Below are positions 41,342-49,981 of a DNA stretch of 64,000 bases, in pieces. The translations under genes were made by a program, and so were the position numbers. The stretch is from contig NZ_JABRWJ010000003.1 in assembly GCF_013266755.1 (NCBI RefSeq), forward strand, positions 372,001-436,000. Direction: 5' to 3'. Numbering within the stretch: position 1 is the stretch's first letter; every line of letters starts with the position of its first letter. A model generated the notes under the pieces. That model had not been told where the DNA came from. It saw only the letters and a list, made by a program, of their open reading frames with translations, and ran no database searches. This DNA is from Pseudaquabacterium terrae (GTDB taxonomy: Bacteria > Pseudomonadota > Gammaproteobacteria > Burkholderiales > Burkholderiaceae_C).

Positions 41342-42799
41342 ATGAGCTCCATCGAACCGGTCCTTCCGCGCCCCGTCCCCGGCATCCTGAGCCCCCCCTT
41401 CCGGGCCATGACGATCGGCATGCTGGCGCTGATCTCGCTGCTCGCGTTCGAACAGCTGGCGGTGGCCACGGTGATGCCGGTCGTCGCCACCGCGCTCGGG
41501 GATGCGTCGCTGTATGCAGCAGCGTTCGGCGTGGCGCTGGCTGCCGGCATCGTCGGCATGGTGCTGGCCGGTCGCTGGAGCGACCGTGCCGGCCCGGCAC
41601 CCGCGCTGTGGGCCGGCATCGCGGCCTTCGTGCTGGGTCTGGCCGCGGCAGGCACGGCGCCGACGATGCCGGCGCTGGTGCTGGGGCGCGCCTTGCAGGG
41701 CATGGGCGGCGGGCTGATGGGGGTGGCGCTGTACGTGGTGGTGGGCCAGCACTACCCCAGCGCGCTGCATGCGCGCATCTTCGCGGCCTTCGCGGCGGCC
41801 TGGGTGCTGCCGGCGATCGTCGGGCCGGCGCTGGCGGGGCTGATGGAGCGGCATTTCGGCTGGCGCTGGGTGTTCCTGGCGGCCGCGCTGCTGGCGCTGC
41901 CCTCGGCCGCGATGGTGTGGCGCGGCTTGGTGGCAGGTGCCCGCCCTGCCCCGGCCAGGCCGCAGGACGTGCAGGAACCTCGCGCCGGCCTGGGGCCCGC
42001 GGCGCTGGCCGCCGTCAGCGCCGGCCTGCTGTACGCCGGCGGCCAGTCAGCGGCGGGTCATGCGGCGGTGGTGGCCGCCGCGCTGGTGGGCTTGGCGCTG
42101 TCCGCACCGCGCCTGTTGCCGCACGGCACCTTCACCGCACGCCACGGCCTGCCGGCGGTGATCGGCTTGCGCGGGCTGGCCGCGGCCGCCTTCGTCACCG
42201 CCGAGGTCTTCATTCCGCTGATGCTGACGCGTGAACGCGGCCTGACCCCTGTGCAGGCCGGTCTGGTGCTGACGATCGGCGCGCTCGGCTGGAGCGCCGG
42301 TTCCTGGCTCCAGGGTCGCAGCACCCGCCCGCGCAGCGATGCGGCCTGCGTGCGCCTGCTGCGCATGGGCCTGGGCTCCATCACGCTGGGCGTGGCGGCG
42401 GTCACGCTGGTGCTGCTGCCGGCGGTGCCGCTGGCGGTGGCCGTCGTCGGCTGGGCGATCACGGGCCTGGGGATGGGGCTGGTCTTTCCGACGCTGTCGG
42501 TATTGATGCTGCGCCTGGCGCCGGGCGCGAAACAGGGCGCGGCCTCGTCTGCGCTGCAGCTCAGCGATTCGCTGGTCTCGGCCGTCGGGCTGGCGCTGGC
42601 GGGCCTGCTGCTGGCGGCGCTGCAGCAGCAAACGCCGACCGGCGCTTTCGTCGCCGGCTTCGCGGTGGCAGCCGGGCTGTCAGCGCTGGGGCTCGCCGTG
42701 GCGGGGCGGGCCCGCGCAGGACGGCCGGCGGTGGGCGCTGCTACGATCTGCGATTCTCCCGAATCGATGCTGGATGCCCATCAATCCCCCCCTGCCTGA
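41342..42799 (+). CDS. MFS exporter, SoxR-controlled
   Basis: A 485-residue multi-pass exporter with about 14 predicted helices. Motif-A-like GRWSDRAGPAPALWAG follows the second helix and GRALQGMGGGLMGVALYVVV the next; the family is DHA2-like drug exporters. The ATG at 41342 begins 37 nt after the sox box, so SoxR most likely activates it in response to redox-active compounds such as phenazines or quinones, which would then be pumped out. Its 3' end overlaps the next gene by 26 nt. Confidence 0.87.
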   Translation: MSSIEPVLPRPVPGILSPPFRAMTIGMLALISLLAFEQLAVATVMPVVATALGDASLYAAAFGVALAAGIVGMVLAGRWSDRAGPAPALWAGIAAFVLGLAAAGTAPTMPALVLGRALQGMGGGLMGVALYVVVGQHYPSALHARIFAAFAAAWVLPAIVGPALAGLMERHFGWRWVFLAAALLALPSAAMVWRGLVAGARPAPARPQDVQEPRAGLGPAALAAVSAGLLYAGGQSAAGHAAVVAAALVGLALSAPRLLPHGTFTARHGLPAVIGLRGLAAAAFVTAEVFIPLMLTRERGLTPVQAGLVLTIGALGWSAGSWLQGRSTRPRSDAACVRLLRMGLGSITLGVAAVTLVLLPAVPLAVAVVGWAITGLGMGLVFPTLSVLMLRLAPGAKQGAASSALQLSDSLVSAVGLALAGLLLAALQQQTPTGAFVAGFAVAAGLSALGLAVAGRARAGRPAVGAATICDSPESMLDAHQSPPA

Positions 42800-43376
42800 A
42801 TTGGCGGACGCACCGCCGAGCTCCAAAGCGGACGTCCCGGCATCACCCAGTCCTGAATGGCTGCGCGCCGAAGCCCTGTTCACAGCGCCTGCCCAAGCTC
42901 CGGCGCATCGGATGGCCGGACAGGGCGGCCCGGTCATCGTCATTCGCAAGCGCCGCCAGGCCGAGCCCCAGCGCGAGGGACCCACGACCGAGGCCGACGC
43001 AGCGACGCCTGACGGCGTGCGCGTGACCAAGGTCCACCGGGTTGCGCGAGCTGATCTCGAAGCCGCCGGTGTCGCTCCCAACAGCGGTGCCGAGACGGAT
43101 GTCGTCGGGCTGCGCGAGACGCCCCGCCCGGCTCCCGTGCGAACGCGCCGCTCCCGTCCCGAGCGGCGGCCGAGCGCGGTGGTCCTGGTGCCCGTGGCTC
43201 CCCTGCCCGTTCCCGCGCGTCTCGAGCCCGTGCCCGCGGCGCCGAAGCCCGGCTTTCGCGAACGTTGGGCAAGCATCGATGCCCGGATGCGTCAACTCGA
43301 GCGTGTGCTCGACGACATCGAGAAGGCAAGAGCGCTGCGCCTCGGTCTCGAGGCCGCGCTCGAAGCGCAAGGCTAG
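42774..43376 (+). CDS. proline/arginine-rich protein of unknown function
   Basis: A 200-residue protein: a long, probably disordered Pro/Ala/Arg-rich stretch (residues 1-155, with VIVIRKRRQAEPQ near 55-67) and a C-terminal helix of about 40 residues (SIDARMRQLERVLDDIEKARALR) likely to form a coiled coil. I do not recognise a family. The ATG at 42774 is inside the end of the MFS gene, which suggests coupled translation, and the 3' end overlaps the convergent fapA-like gene by 4 nt. Coding is plausible but not certain at this GC content. Confidence 0.5.
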   Translation: MPINPPLPELADAPPSSKADVPASPSPEWLRAEALFTAPAQAPAHRMAGQGGPVIVIRKRRQAEPQREGPTTEADAATPDGVRVTKVHRVARADLEAAGVAPNSGAETDVVGLRETPRPAPVRTRRSRPERRPSAVVLVPVAPLPVPARLEPVPAAPKPGFRERWASIDARMRQLERVLDDIEKARALRLGLEAALEAQG

Positions 43377-44812
43377 CCTTCGGCGAGCCGGTAGACGCCG
43401 CCGCCGCGCTCGTCCTCGATCTCGCTGAGCTGGTCGCCGATGCGCACCTTGGTGCCGCCGTACACCTTCTGGCCGACGATGCAGGCCGCGCCGTCGGCCA
43501 ACTTCAGCTGGGTCTTGAACACCTCGTGCGCGGCGTTGGCCTCGGCCGTTTCCTGCGCCAGGCTGGCGGCCGTGCGCTCGGCCTTCTGCCGCAGCTCCGG
43601 CGGGATGCGTTGCGGCTGCGCGCGTGCGTAATCGAGCAGCCGTGTGACATCGGCCTGCTCCTTCGCCAACTGCTGCAGCCGCGCCCGCACCGCTTCGATC
43701 TTCTGCATCAATGCCGGGTTGACGCCGACCTCGACCAGCGTGCGCACGCCGGCGGCCGAGCCGAGCAGCGCCGCCTGCACCAGCAGCGTGGCCTGCGTGC
43801 GGCCGCCGATGATCTGGCCCTTGCTGCCATCGGCGGGACCGACCAGCACCTTGTTGATCGCGCTCAGCAGGCTTTGCCGGCTGGCCTCCAGCACGAAGAT
43901 GCAGCCTCCCGCCTCGATCGATGCGTTCTCGGCGAACCGGGTGTGCACGCTGCCGCCGCTGACGATGCGCGCCGTGTCGACGTGCGCCGCCACCGCTTCG
44001 CTCCACTCGCCGTGGCCGATGATGCCGCCCTTGATCGTGATGTCGCCGTCGGCCCGGATCTCGGCCGCTTCGACCACGCCGCCGACGGTCACGTCACCGG
44101 CGGCATGGATCTTCATGCCGGCCTTGACGTCGCCGAGCACGTTCACCGAGCCTTCGAACTCGATGTGGCCGGTGGACATGTCGACCGCCGCCAGCGTCAG
44201 CGTGGGCTCGACGACCACGCCATGCGTCACCAGCACCGGCTGGCCGGTGATGCTGGCCACCAGCAGCCCGGGCTCGCGCGCATCGACCGCCGCGCCGGCG
44301 AGCACCGGCGCGAACGGCGTGTCCTGGCCCGGCACCGGCGGCAGCGCACGGCCGAGCACGTCGATGCCCGCGACGCCCGCGGTCGCCGGGGTGCGCCGCA
44401 TCAACGCGGTTCCGGGACGCACGCTGAAGAAGATGCCGAGGTCGCGAAAGTCGGCGGTGCCGTGCTCGTCGAGCTTCGGCGCGCGACTCTTGGCGTCGGG
44501 AATCAGCAGCTGGAACGACGCGTCGCGCCCGTTCACCGCCGCCCGGCCGGCGGCCACCAGCAAGGCGTCGGCGCGCCCGGCAGCAACGGCGGCGTCGATC
44601 TCGCCGGTCAGGATGCCCTGCACGACGCCGGCAGCGACCAGCGCATCGAGCAGCTGCGCGCGCGTGACCGGCGGACCCGACTCGGCGGCGTCGAAAGTCA
44701 GTCGCGCGCTCAGCCCGTCGGGCGCGATCGCAACGGCGATCGCCGGCCCGGCCGGCATGGTCGATGCAGGGTCGCTCGGCGGCTGATCGGTCGTTACTGC
44801 TGAATCCGTCAT
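43373..44812 (-). CDS. FapA family (DUF342) protein
   Basis: A 479-residue cytosolic protein of the FapA/DUF342 family. An N-terminal domain (about 1-175) with KLDEHGTADFRDLGIFF precedes a right-handed beta-helix seen as repeats of hydrophobic-Gly-Asp patterns (INVLGDVKAG-like VNVLGDVKAGMKIHAAGD, IRADGDITIKGGIIG), then a C-terminal coiled coil (about 370-430). Members bind polymers or membranes and in vibrios localise by quorum/glucose signals; the function here is unknown. It lies 150 nt downstream of the amine-oxidase operon on the same strand. Confidence 0.8.
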   Translation of the reverse strand: MTDSAVTTDQPPSDPASTMPAGPAIAVAIAPDGLSARLTFDAAESGPPVTRAQLLDALVAAGVVQGILTGEIDAAVAAGRADALLVAAGRAAVNGRDASFQLLIPDAKSRAPKLDEHGTADFRDLGIFFSVRPGTALMRRTPATAGVAGIDVLGRALPPVPGQDTPFAPVLAGAAVDAREPGLLVASITGQPVLVTHGVVVEPTLTLAAVDMSTGHIEFEGSVNVLGDVKAGMKIHAAGDVTVGGVVEAAEIRADGDITIKGGIIGHGEWSEAVAAHVDTARIVSGGSVHTRFAENASIEAGGCIFVLEASRQSLLSAINKVLVGPADGSKGQIIGGRTQATLLVQAALLGSAAGVRTLVEVGVNPALMQKIEAVRARLQQLAKEQADVTRLLDYARAQPQRIPPELRQKAERTAASLAQETAEANAAHEVFKTQLKLADGAACIVGQKVYGGTKVRIGDQLSEIEDERGGGVYRLAEG

Positions 44813-44885
44813 GCTCGTGCGGACCCGGCCTGCAGGAGAGGCCCTCGATCCTGCGCGGATGATGCCTGATCGAAGCGCGCGCGTT

Positions 44886-44900
44886 AGCCTTTGTAAGGCT
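44886..44900. terminator. short stem-loop downstream of the oxidase operon
   Basis: AGCCTT and AAGGCT form a perfect 6-bp stem with a TGT loop, 66 nt after the end of the minus-strand oxidase operon and before the FapA-type gene. There is no T-run on either side, so termination is only a possibility. Confidence 0.3.
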
Positions 44901-44965
44901 GCGGTCAGGTGCAGGATGCGCGCATTCGAGCACGCTTCGCGCCATTGCGACGCGCCTTGCTGGGC

Positions 44966-46114
44966 TCAGGCCGCCACCGGACTCCGCGCAAAGCGTTCGA
45001 TCGAGAACGATTCGATCGGCGTCGCACTGCGCCCGGTGGCGATCGATTCGGCCATCGCTTCGCCCACGCCCAGGCTGATCGCGAAGCCTTCGCCGTTGAA
45101 GCCGAACGCATAGTGCAGCCCGGGCGTCTTCGCGCTCGGGCCGATCACCGGCTGGCCGTCGCCGGTGTAGCCCTCGATGCCGCTCCAGACGCGGATCAGC
45201 TGCACGTGCTCGAAGGCCGGCACGAAGCGGCGCAGCTCGCGCAGCTGGCGCAGCGTGTTGTCAGGGCGCACGGCGGCGCGCACGGTCTCGGTCGACGCCG
45301 GGCCCTTGAGGCCGCCGCCGAAGACGATGTTGCCGCGCTTGATCTGGCGGAAGTACAGGCCCTCGTGCTCGATCGGTGTCGAGATGCCGATCGACGGGCC
45401 GATGGCATAGGGCAGCGGTTCGGTCACGCCCATCTGCGGGCCGCGCGCGTCCATCGGCACCGGCTCGCCGAACTGCGCCGCGAGCCGGTTCGACCAGGCG
45501 CCGCAGGCGACCAGCAATTGCGCGGCGCGCCAGCGGCGGCCGTCGGCGGCGTGGGCGAGAAAATCGGCGCCGTCGCGCTCGACTTTCAGCACCTCGGCAT
45601 GCTCGACGATGTCGGCGCCGGCGCGCTGCGCGGCGCGGGCGAAGGCCGGGCCGGCCAGGCGCGGGTTGGCGTGGCCGTCGTGTGGCGACAGCGAACCGGC
45701 GATGACGCCGGGCGCGAAGATGCCCCAGCGGCGGCGCAGCTGCTCGGCGTTGAAGAGCTCGAGCTCGAGGCCGAGCGGACGCACGTCGCGCACGTGCTGC
45801 TCCAGCTTCGCGGCCTGCGCTTCGGTGTAGCAGACGCGCAAATGGCCGTAGGGCACGAACTCCAGGTCCTCGCCTAGCAGCTCATTGACGCGGCCCCAGA
45901 CGGCGCGGGCGCGGTTGGCCAGCGGCATCTGGCTCAGCTCGCGGCCCTGGCGGCGCACGTTGCCGAAATTGGTGCCGCTGGCCTGGCGGCCGACCAGCTC
46001 GCGCTCCAGCAGCGTGACCGACAGGCCGTGCATGCGGCGCAGAAAGAATGCGGTGGTGGTGCCCATCAGGCCGCCGCCGAGGATCAGCACGTCGCTGCGC
46101 TGAATGGCCGTCAT
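44966..46114 (-). CDS. FAD-dependent amine/opine-type oxidase subunit (HcnC/OoxB/D-hydroxyproline dehydrogenase beta-like)
   Basis: A 382-residue DAO-fold flavoprotein: the FAD-binding motif VLILGGGLMGTTTAFFL at the N-terminus, then VACGAWSNRL and the C-terminal FAD motif GYTGDGQPVIG ... HYAFGFNGEGFAISLGVGEAMAE. It is the catalytic subunit of a heterotrimeric membrane-linked dehydrogenase that oxidises a secondary amine or amino acid (octopine/nopaline, D-hydroxyproline, glycine in HCN synthase). Its start overlaps the stop of the larger subunit gene (ATGA at 46111-46114). The substrate is not known. Confidence 0.85.
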   Translation of the reverse strand: MTAIQRSDVLILGGGLMGTTTAFFLRRMHGLSVTLLERELVGRQASGTNFGNVRRQGRELSQMPLANRARAVWGRVNELLGEDLEFVPYGHLRVCYTEAQAAKLEQHVRDVRPLGLELELFNAEQLRRRWGIFAPGVIAGSLSPHDGHANPRLAGPAFARAAQRAGADIVEHAEVLKVERDGADFLAHAADGRRWRAAQLLVACGAWSNRLAAQFGEPVPMDARGPQMGVTEPLPYAIGPSIGISTPIEHEGLYFRQIKRGNIVFGGGLKGPASTETVRAAVRPDNTLRQLRELRRFVPAFEHVQLIRVWSGIEGYTGDGQPVIGPSAKTPGLHYAFGFNGEGFAISLGVGEAMAESIATGRSATPIESFSIERFARSPVAA

Positions 46115-47511
46115 GCCTGTACCTCGCGCGTACTCATCATCAGCGGCTTGACCGGCGCCTGCGAGCGCAGCCGGCCGACCGATTCGATCGGCACACCCGC
46201 GCAGGCGGCGACGATCTCGGCGCCGGCATGCGCGCAATAGCGGCCCTGGCAGCGGCCCATGCCGACGCGGCTGAAGGCCTTGGCGCGGTTCAGCTCGCGC
46301 GAGCCGAGGTCGGTGACGCAGCGGCGCAGCTCGCCGGCGTTGATGGATTCACAGCGGCAGACCACCGTGTCGTCGGGCAGCGCCGCGGCCTGGGCATGCG
46401 GCCAGGGGAAGGCTTGCGCCAGCCCGGCGCGAAAGCGGTCCATGCGGTCCAGCAACCGCCCCAAGCCTGTGGCTTCAGCGCGGTACAACGCCTCGCCGGC
46501 GGCATGGCCCTGGTCCGCCAATGCGGCCAGCGCGGCCAGCCGGCCGGCGGCTTCTGCTCCGTCGGCACCGAGGATGCGCGCGCCGTCGCCGGCCAGGTAG
46601 ACACCGTTCACGCTGCTGCGCCCATCGGCATCGATGCGCGGCAGCCATTGCCGGCTCAGCGGCTCGAAGTGAAAGTCGCAGCCGGCCAGGTCGGCCAATT
46701 GCGATTCGGCGCGCAGGTGCCAGCCGAGGCCCACGGCATCGCACTCGACGCGCTGCTCGCGGCCGGCCGCATCGCGCACGGTCACCGCTTCCACGCCGAC
46801 ACCTTCGCGGCCGTCGATGCGCAGCGGCGTCACGCCCTGCCGCAGCGTAACGCCGGCGCGGCGCAGGCTGCGCATCAGCGACAGGCCGCGCAAGGCCAGT
46901 GCCGGCCGCGCCAGCAGGCCGCGCAGCGCTGCCCACGGCTTCGAGGCGGGCGCCGTGTCGAACACAGCCGCCACCTCGGCGCCGGCCTGCACGTACTGCG
47001 AAGCCACCAGGTACAGCAGCGGCCCGCTGCCGAGAAAGACGACGCGCCGGCCGATCGCGCAGGCCTGCGCCTTCAGCGCGATCTGCGCTGCGCCCAGGCT
47101 GTAGCAGCCCGCACGCTGCCAGCCGGGCACCGGCAGCAGCCGGTCGGTCGCGCCGGCGCAGACGATGAGCGCGTCGAAGGGCACGGTGTGCGGTGCGTCG
47201 CCGCGCACCGTGTGCAACTCGCCGGGCGTGAGGTTCCAGGCCAGCGTGTCCGCGCGGTAGTCGATCTGCGCGCGCAGCGCGTCGAAATCGGCATGCAGTG
47301 CCGCGGCCTTCGTGGCCTCACTGCCGTAGAGCTTGGCGTAGGGGCGCTTGAAACCTTCCGGCTGGCGGCGGTAGATCTGGCCGCCGTCGCGCCGGCCTTC
47401 GTCGATCACGATCGGGCGCAGCCCGGCCTGGACCACGGCCTGCGCGGCGCGCACGCCCGCCGGCCCCGCGCCGACGATCACGACCCGGGGCGACGTGCTG
47501 ACTGCGGTCAT
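46111..47511 (-). CDS. FAD/[2Fe-2S] subunit of the three-part oxidase (HcnB/OoxA-like)
   Basis: A 466-residue protein with a pyridine-nucleotide-disulfide-reductase-like fold (VVIVGAGPAGVRAAQAVV at the start, VVFLGSGPLLYLVASQYV as second dinucleotide motif) and a C-terminal BFD-like [2Fe-2S] domain whose cysteines are visible in VVCRCESINAGE and GMGRCQGRYC. This is the electron-transfer subunit of HcnABC/OoxAB-type enzymes. It overlaps both neighbours by 4 nt (ATGA at 47508-47511 and 46111-46114), so the three subunits are made in step. Confidence 0.87.
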   Translation of the reverse strand: MTAVSTSPRVVIVGAGPAGVRAAQAVVQAGLRPIVIDEGRRDGGQIYRRQPEGFKRPYAKLYGSEATKAAALHADFDALRAQIDYRADTLAWNLTPGELHTVRGDAPHTVPFDALIVCAGATDRLLPVPGWQRAGCYSLGAAQIALKAQACAIGRRVVFLGSGPLLYLVASQYVQAGAEVAAVFDTAPASKPWAALRGLLARPALALRGLSLMRSLRRAGVTLRQGVTPLRIDGREGVGVEAVTVRDAAGREQRVECDAVGLGWHLRAESQLADLAGCDFHFEPLSRQWLPRIDADGRSSVNGVYLAGDGARILGADGAEAAGRLAALAALADQGHAAGEALYRAEATGLGRLLDRMDRFRAGLAQAFPWPHAQAAALPDDTVVCRCESINAGELRRCVTDLGSRELNRAKAFSRVGMGRCQGRYCAHAGAEIVAACAGVPIESVGRLRSQAPVKPLMMSTREVQA

Positions 47512-47861
47512 GGCGCGACCTCGAGCCGCTCGCGCAGATCCGGCGTCATCGGCCACTGCGTCGCGGGCGGCCGCGTGCGCACCGCCATGCCGGCCTCCAC
47601 CGGGGTCGAGCAGGCGCGCAGCCGCTCGCCGGTCTCGTTCCACACCCAGCAGTCCTGGCAGGCGCCCATCAGGCAGAAGCCGGCGCGCGGGCCGTCGCCG
47701 AACTCGCTGTCGCGCACGCGGCGGCCGTGGCTCAGCAGCGCGACGAGCAGCGTGTCGCCGGCCAGCGCGGTGGCGGCGATGCCGTCGATGCGCAGCGCGA
47801 CGCGGGGTCGGTCGGTCTCGGCCAGGCGCACGAAGCGCGGCATGGAATCGGCAGCTGGCAT
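47508..47861 (-). CDS. small [2Fe-2S] subunit of the three-part oxidase (HcnA-like)
   Basis: A 117-residue ferredoxin-like protein with a plant-type/xanthine-dehydrogenase-like [2Fe-2S] site: GFCLMGACQDCWV and a fourth cysteine in RACSTP. It corresponds to HcnA or the N-terminal part of some fused OoxA proteins and would pass electrons from the flavin subunits towards the respiratory chain. It lies 17 nt after the Lrp gene and overlaps the next subunit gene by 4 nt. Confidence 0.85.
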   Translation of the reverse strand: MPAADSMPRFVRLAETDRPRVALRIDGIAATALAGDTLLVALLSHGRRVRDSEFGDGPRAGFCLMGACQDCWVWNETGERLRACSTPVEAGMAVRTRPPATQWPMTPDLRERLEVAP

Positions 47862-47878
47862 GGGGCTAACGCATTAAG

Positions 47879-48373
47879 TCAACGTGGTTCGGGGAACAGC
47901 CGCTCGATCGGGAAGTGCGTCTTGATGAACGGCGACTTGATGACGATGTAGCTGAAGTACTTCTCGATGCCGATGTTGCGCTCGAGCAGGCCTTCGATCA
48001 CCTGCTGGTAGTGGTTCACGCCGCGCGTCAGGAAGCGCAGCAGGTAGTCGTAGCCGCCGCTGACGAGGTGGCATTCGAGGATCTCGTCGACCCCGCGGAT
48101 GGCGGTCTCGAAGCGGATGAAGTCTTCGCGGTGGTGGTCCGACAGCGTGACCTCGGTGAACACGGTCAGCGTGTCGCCCAGCTTCTCCAGCCGCAGGTGC
48201 GCGCCGTAGCCGCCGATGTAGCCCGCCTGCTCGAGCCGTTTGACCCGGATCAGGCAGGGGCTGGGCGACAGGCCCACCGCATCGGCCAGGTCGACGTTCG
48301 TCATGCGACCGTTCTTCTGCAGCTGCGCCAGGATGCGCAGATCGAGACGGTCGAACTTGAAGGCTTCGGTCAT
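47879..48373 (-). CDS. Lrp/AsnC family transcriptional regulator
   Basis: A 164-residue Lrp-type regulator: helix-turn-helix at residues about 8-55 (LDLRILAQLQKNGRMTNVDLADAVGLSPSPCLIRVKRLE) and a C-terminal RAM domain (ILECHLVSGGYDYLLRFLTRG) that binds amino acids. Its place between the aminotransferase and the oxidase genes suggests that it senses the amino acid handled by this locus and controls one or both arms. It may autoregulate, but no clear site was found in the 56-nt gap upstream. Confidence 0.9.
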   Translation of the reverse strand: MTEAFKFDRLDLRILAQLQKNGRMTNVDLADAVGLSPSPCLIRVKRLEQAGYIGGYGAHLRLEKLGDTLTVFTEVTLSDHHREDFIRFETAIRGVDEILECHLVSGGYDYLLRFLTRGVNHYQQVIEGLLERNIGIEKYFSYIVIKSPFIKTHFPIERLFPEPR

Positions 48374-48429
48374 GGCGGCGTTACGTTGATGTCGTGAAGC
48401 TCCGATTCTCCGGCGCGCCGGGCTCCGCG

Positions 48430-49839
48430 TCAGCCCGCCAGCGCGGCGCGCACGTCGCGCGCCTCGAGCACCTCGTCGAGCGTCTTGCGCAGGCGCAGGA
48501 ACACCTGGTCGAGCTCGGGCTCGGTGATGGTCAGGGCCGGCGCGAAGCCGAGGATGTGGTCGCCGAAGCTGCGGAACACCAGGCCGTTGCGATAGCCGAT
48601 GTTGAAGATGCGGTCGGCCAGGCCGAGCGAGGCATCGAAGCCGCGCTTGCTCGCCTTGTCGCTGACCAGCTCCAGCGCACCGAGCAGGCCGCGATGGCGG
48701 GCATCACCCACCAGCGGGTGCGCGCGCAGCGCTTCGAGCCCCTGCGCGAAACGCGGCGCCACCTGCTCGCCATGCGCGAGGATGCCGCCCTCTTCGTACA
48801 GCCGCAACACTTCCAGCGCCACCGCGGCGCCCACCGGGTGCGCCGAGTAGGTGGCACCGTGGCCGATGGCCGTGCCGGCCGGCGCGCCGTCGGCGATGCC
48901 GGCATAGACCTTCTCCGACAGCATCGTCGCGCCCAGCGGCACGTAGCCGGCGGTCAGGCCCTTGGCCAAGGTCATCAGGTCGGGCTCGACGCCTTCGGCG
49001 TCGCACGCGAACATCGGCCCGGTGCGGCCGAAGCCGGTGATGACCTCGTCGACGACGAACAGGATGTCGAGCTCACGCGCGGCATCGGCCATCGCCTTCA
49101 ACCAGCCCTTGGGCGGCACGATGACGCCGCCGGAGCCCTGGATCGGCTCGCAGAAGAAGGCCGCGACACGATCGGCGCCGAGCTCGGCCACCTTGGCGCG
49201 CAGCGCGGCGACCGAGGAGGCGATCAACGCCTGCGGATCATTCCCCTGCGCATGGCGGTACGCATACGGCGACTCGATGTAGTGCTGCGTCGGCAGCGGC
49301 AGGTCGAAGCCGCGGTGGAACACCGGCAGCGCCGTCAGCCCGGCGCCGGTGGACGACGAACCGTGATAACCGCGCTGCAGCGAGATGAAGTGCTTCTTCT
49401 GCGGCCGGCCGGTGTTGTTGTAGTACTGGACGATGAAGCGCACCGCTGCGTCGACCGAGTCGGATCCGCCCAACGTCAGATAGGCGCGTGTCAGCGAGGC
49501 GGGTGTGATTTCGACCAGTTTCGCCGCCAGGCGGATCGCCGGCTCGCTGGAGAAGTGGAAGTAGCCGGTGGCATACGGCAGCCGGCGCATCTGCTGGGCG
49601 GCGGCCTGCACCACACTCTCCTGCCCGTAGCCGACATTCACGCACCACAGGCCCGCGAAGGCGTCCAGCAGCTCGTGACCGCGGTCGTCGGTGAGCCAGA
49701 CGCCGCGGCCGGACGACAGCACAGCGGGGCCGCGCTCTTCGTGCAGGCGCCATGGCGCGACCGGGTGGACGAGGTGGGCGCGGTCCAGTGCCACCAGGGC
49801 ATCGTGGGCAGCAGCGTCGGGGCGGCGGGTGGTGGTCAT
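48430..49839 (-). CDS. class III (omega) aminotransferase
   Basis: A 469-residue PLP enzyme. The cofactor-binding features are clear: GGSDSVDAAVRF, HGSSSTGAGLTALP, the aspartate in FVVDEVITGFGRTG, and the Schiff-base lysine in DLMTLAKGLTAGYVPLGA. Class III members transfer amino groups from omega-amino acids, polyamines or beta-alanine to pyruvate or 2-oxoglutarate. It precedes the Lrp and oxidase genes; a 142-nt gap with a dyad upstream (49956-49970) suggests its own promoter. Product aldehyde could feed the dehydrogenase at 60647-62119. Confidence 0.9.
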   Translation of the reverse strand: MTTTRRPDAAAHDALVALDRAHLVHPVAPWRLHEERGPAVLSSGRGVWLTDDRGHELLDAFAGLWCVNVGYGQESVVQAAAQQMRRLPYATGYFHFSSEPAIRLAAKLVEITPASLTRAYLTLGGSDSVDAAVRFIVQYYNNTGRPQKKHFISLQRGYHGSSSTGAGLTALPVFHRGFDLPLPTQHYIESPYAYRHAQGNDPQALIASSVAALRAKVAELGADRVAAFFCEPIQGSGGVIVPPKGWLKAMADAARELDILFVVDEVITGFGRTGPMFACDAEGVEPDLMTLAKGLTAGYVPLGATMLSEKVYAGIADGAPAGTAIGHGATYSAHPVGAAVALEVLRLYEEGGILAHGEQVAPRFAQGLEALRAHPLVGDARHRGLLGALELVSDKASKRGFDASLGLADRIFNIGYRNGLVFRSFGDHILGFAPALTITEPELDQVFLRLRKTLDEVLEARDVRAALAG

Positions 49840-49955
49840 GGCGTAGGGGCTCGAGTGGGTCGTTCAGTGAGCCAAAGCTTAGGTCGCGACGTGTCCGGCG
49901 TGGTGCTGCATTGGGGGGCCGGCGCGGCGTGTTGCTGCGCATCGGCCCCAAGCTT

Positions 49956-49970
49956 CGGCATATCGTGCCG
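49956..49970. promoter_or_regulatory. dyad upstream of the aminotransferase gene, motif shared with 13161-13172
   Basis: CGGCA and TGCCG flank TATCG in the 142-nt gap before the aminotransferase. The 12-mer CATATCGTGCCG here (49959-49970) also occurs upstream of the HAD-M20 gene pair. It may be a regulator site, or the stem could serve as the end of the upstream reductase transcript, since it lies 12 nt after that stop codon. The rest of this gap shows nothing else. Confidence 0.4.
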
Positions 49971-49981
49971 AGCCGCGCGCT

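Noticed and set aside
44966-47861. Hydrogen cyanide synthase hcnABC
   Set aside because: The subunit layout is the same, but the family also contains opine oxidases and D-hydroxyproline dehydrogenases; the aminotransferase, Lrp and reductase neighbours fit catabolism better, so the hcn name was not assigned.
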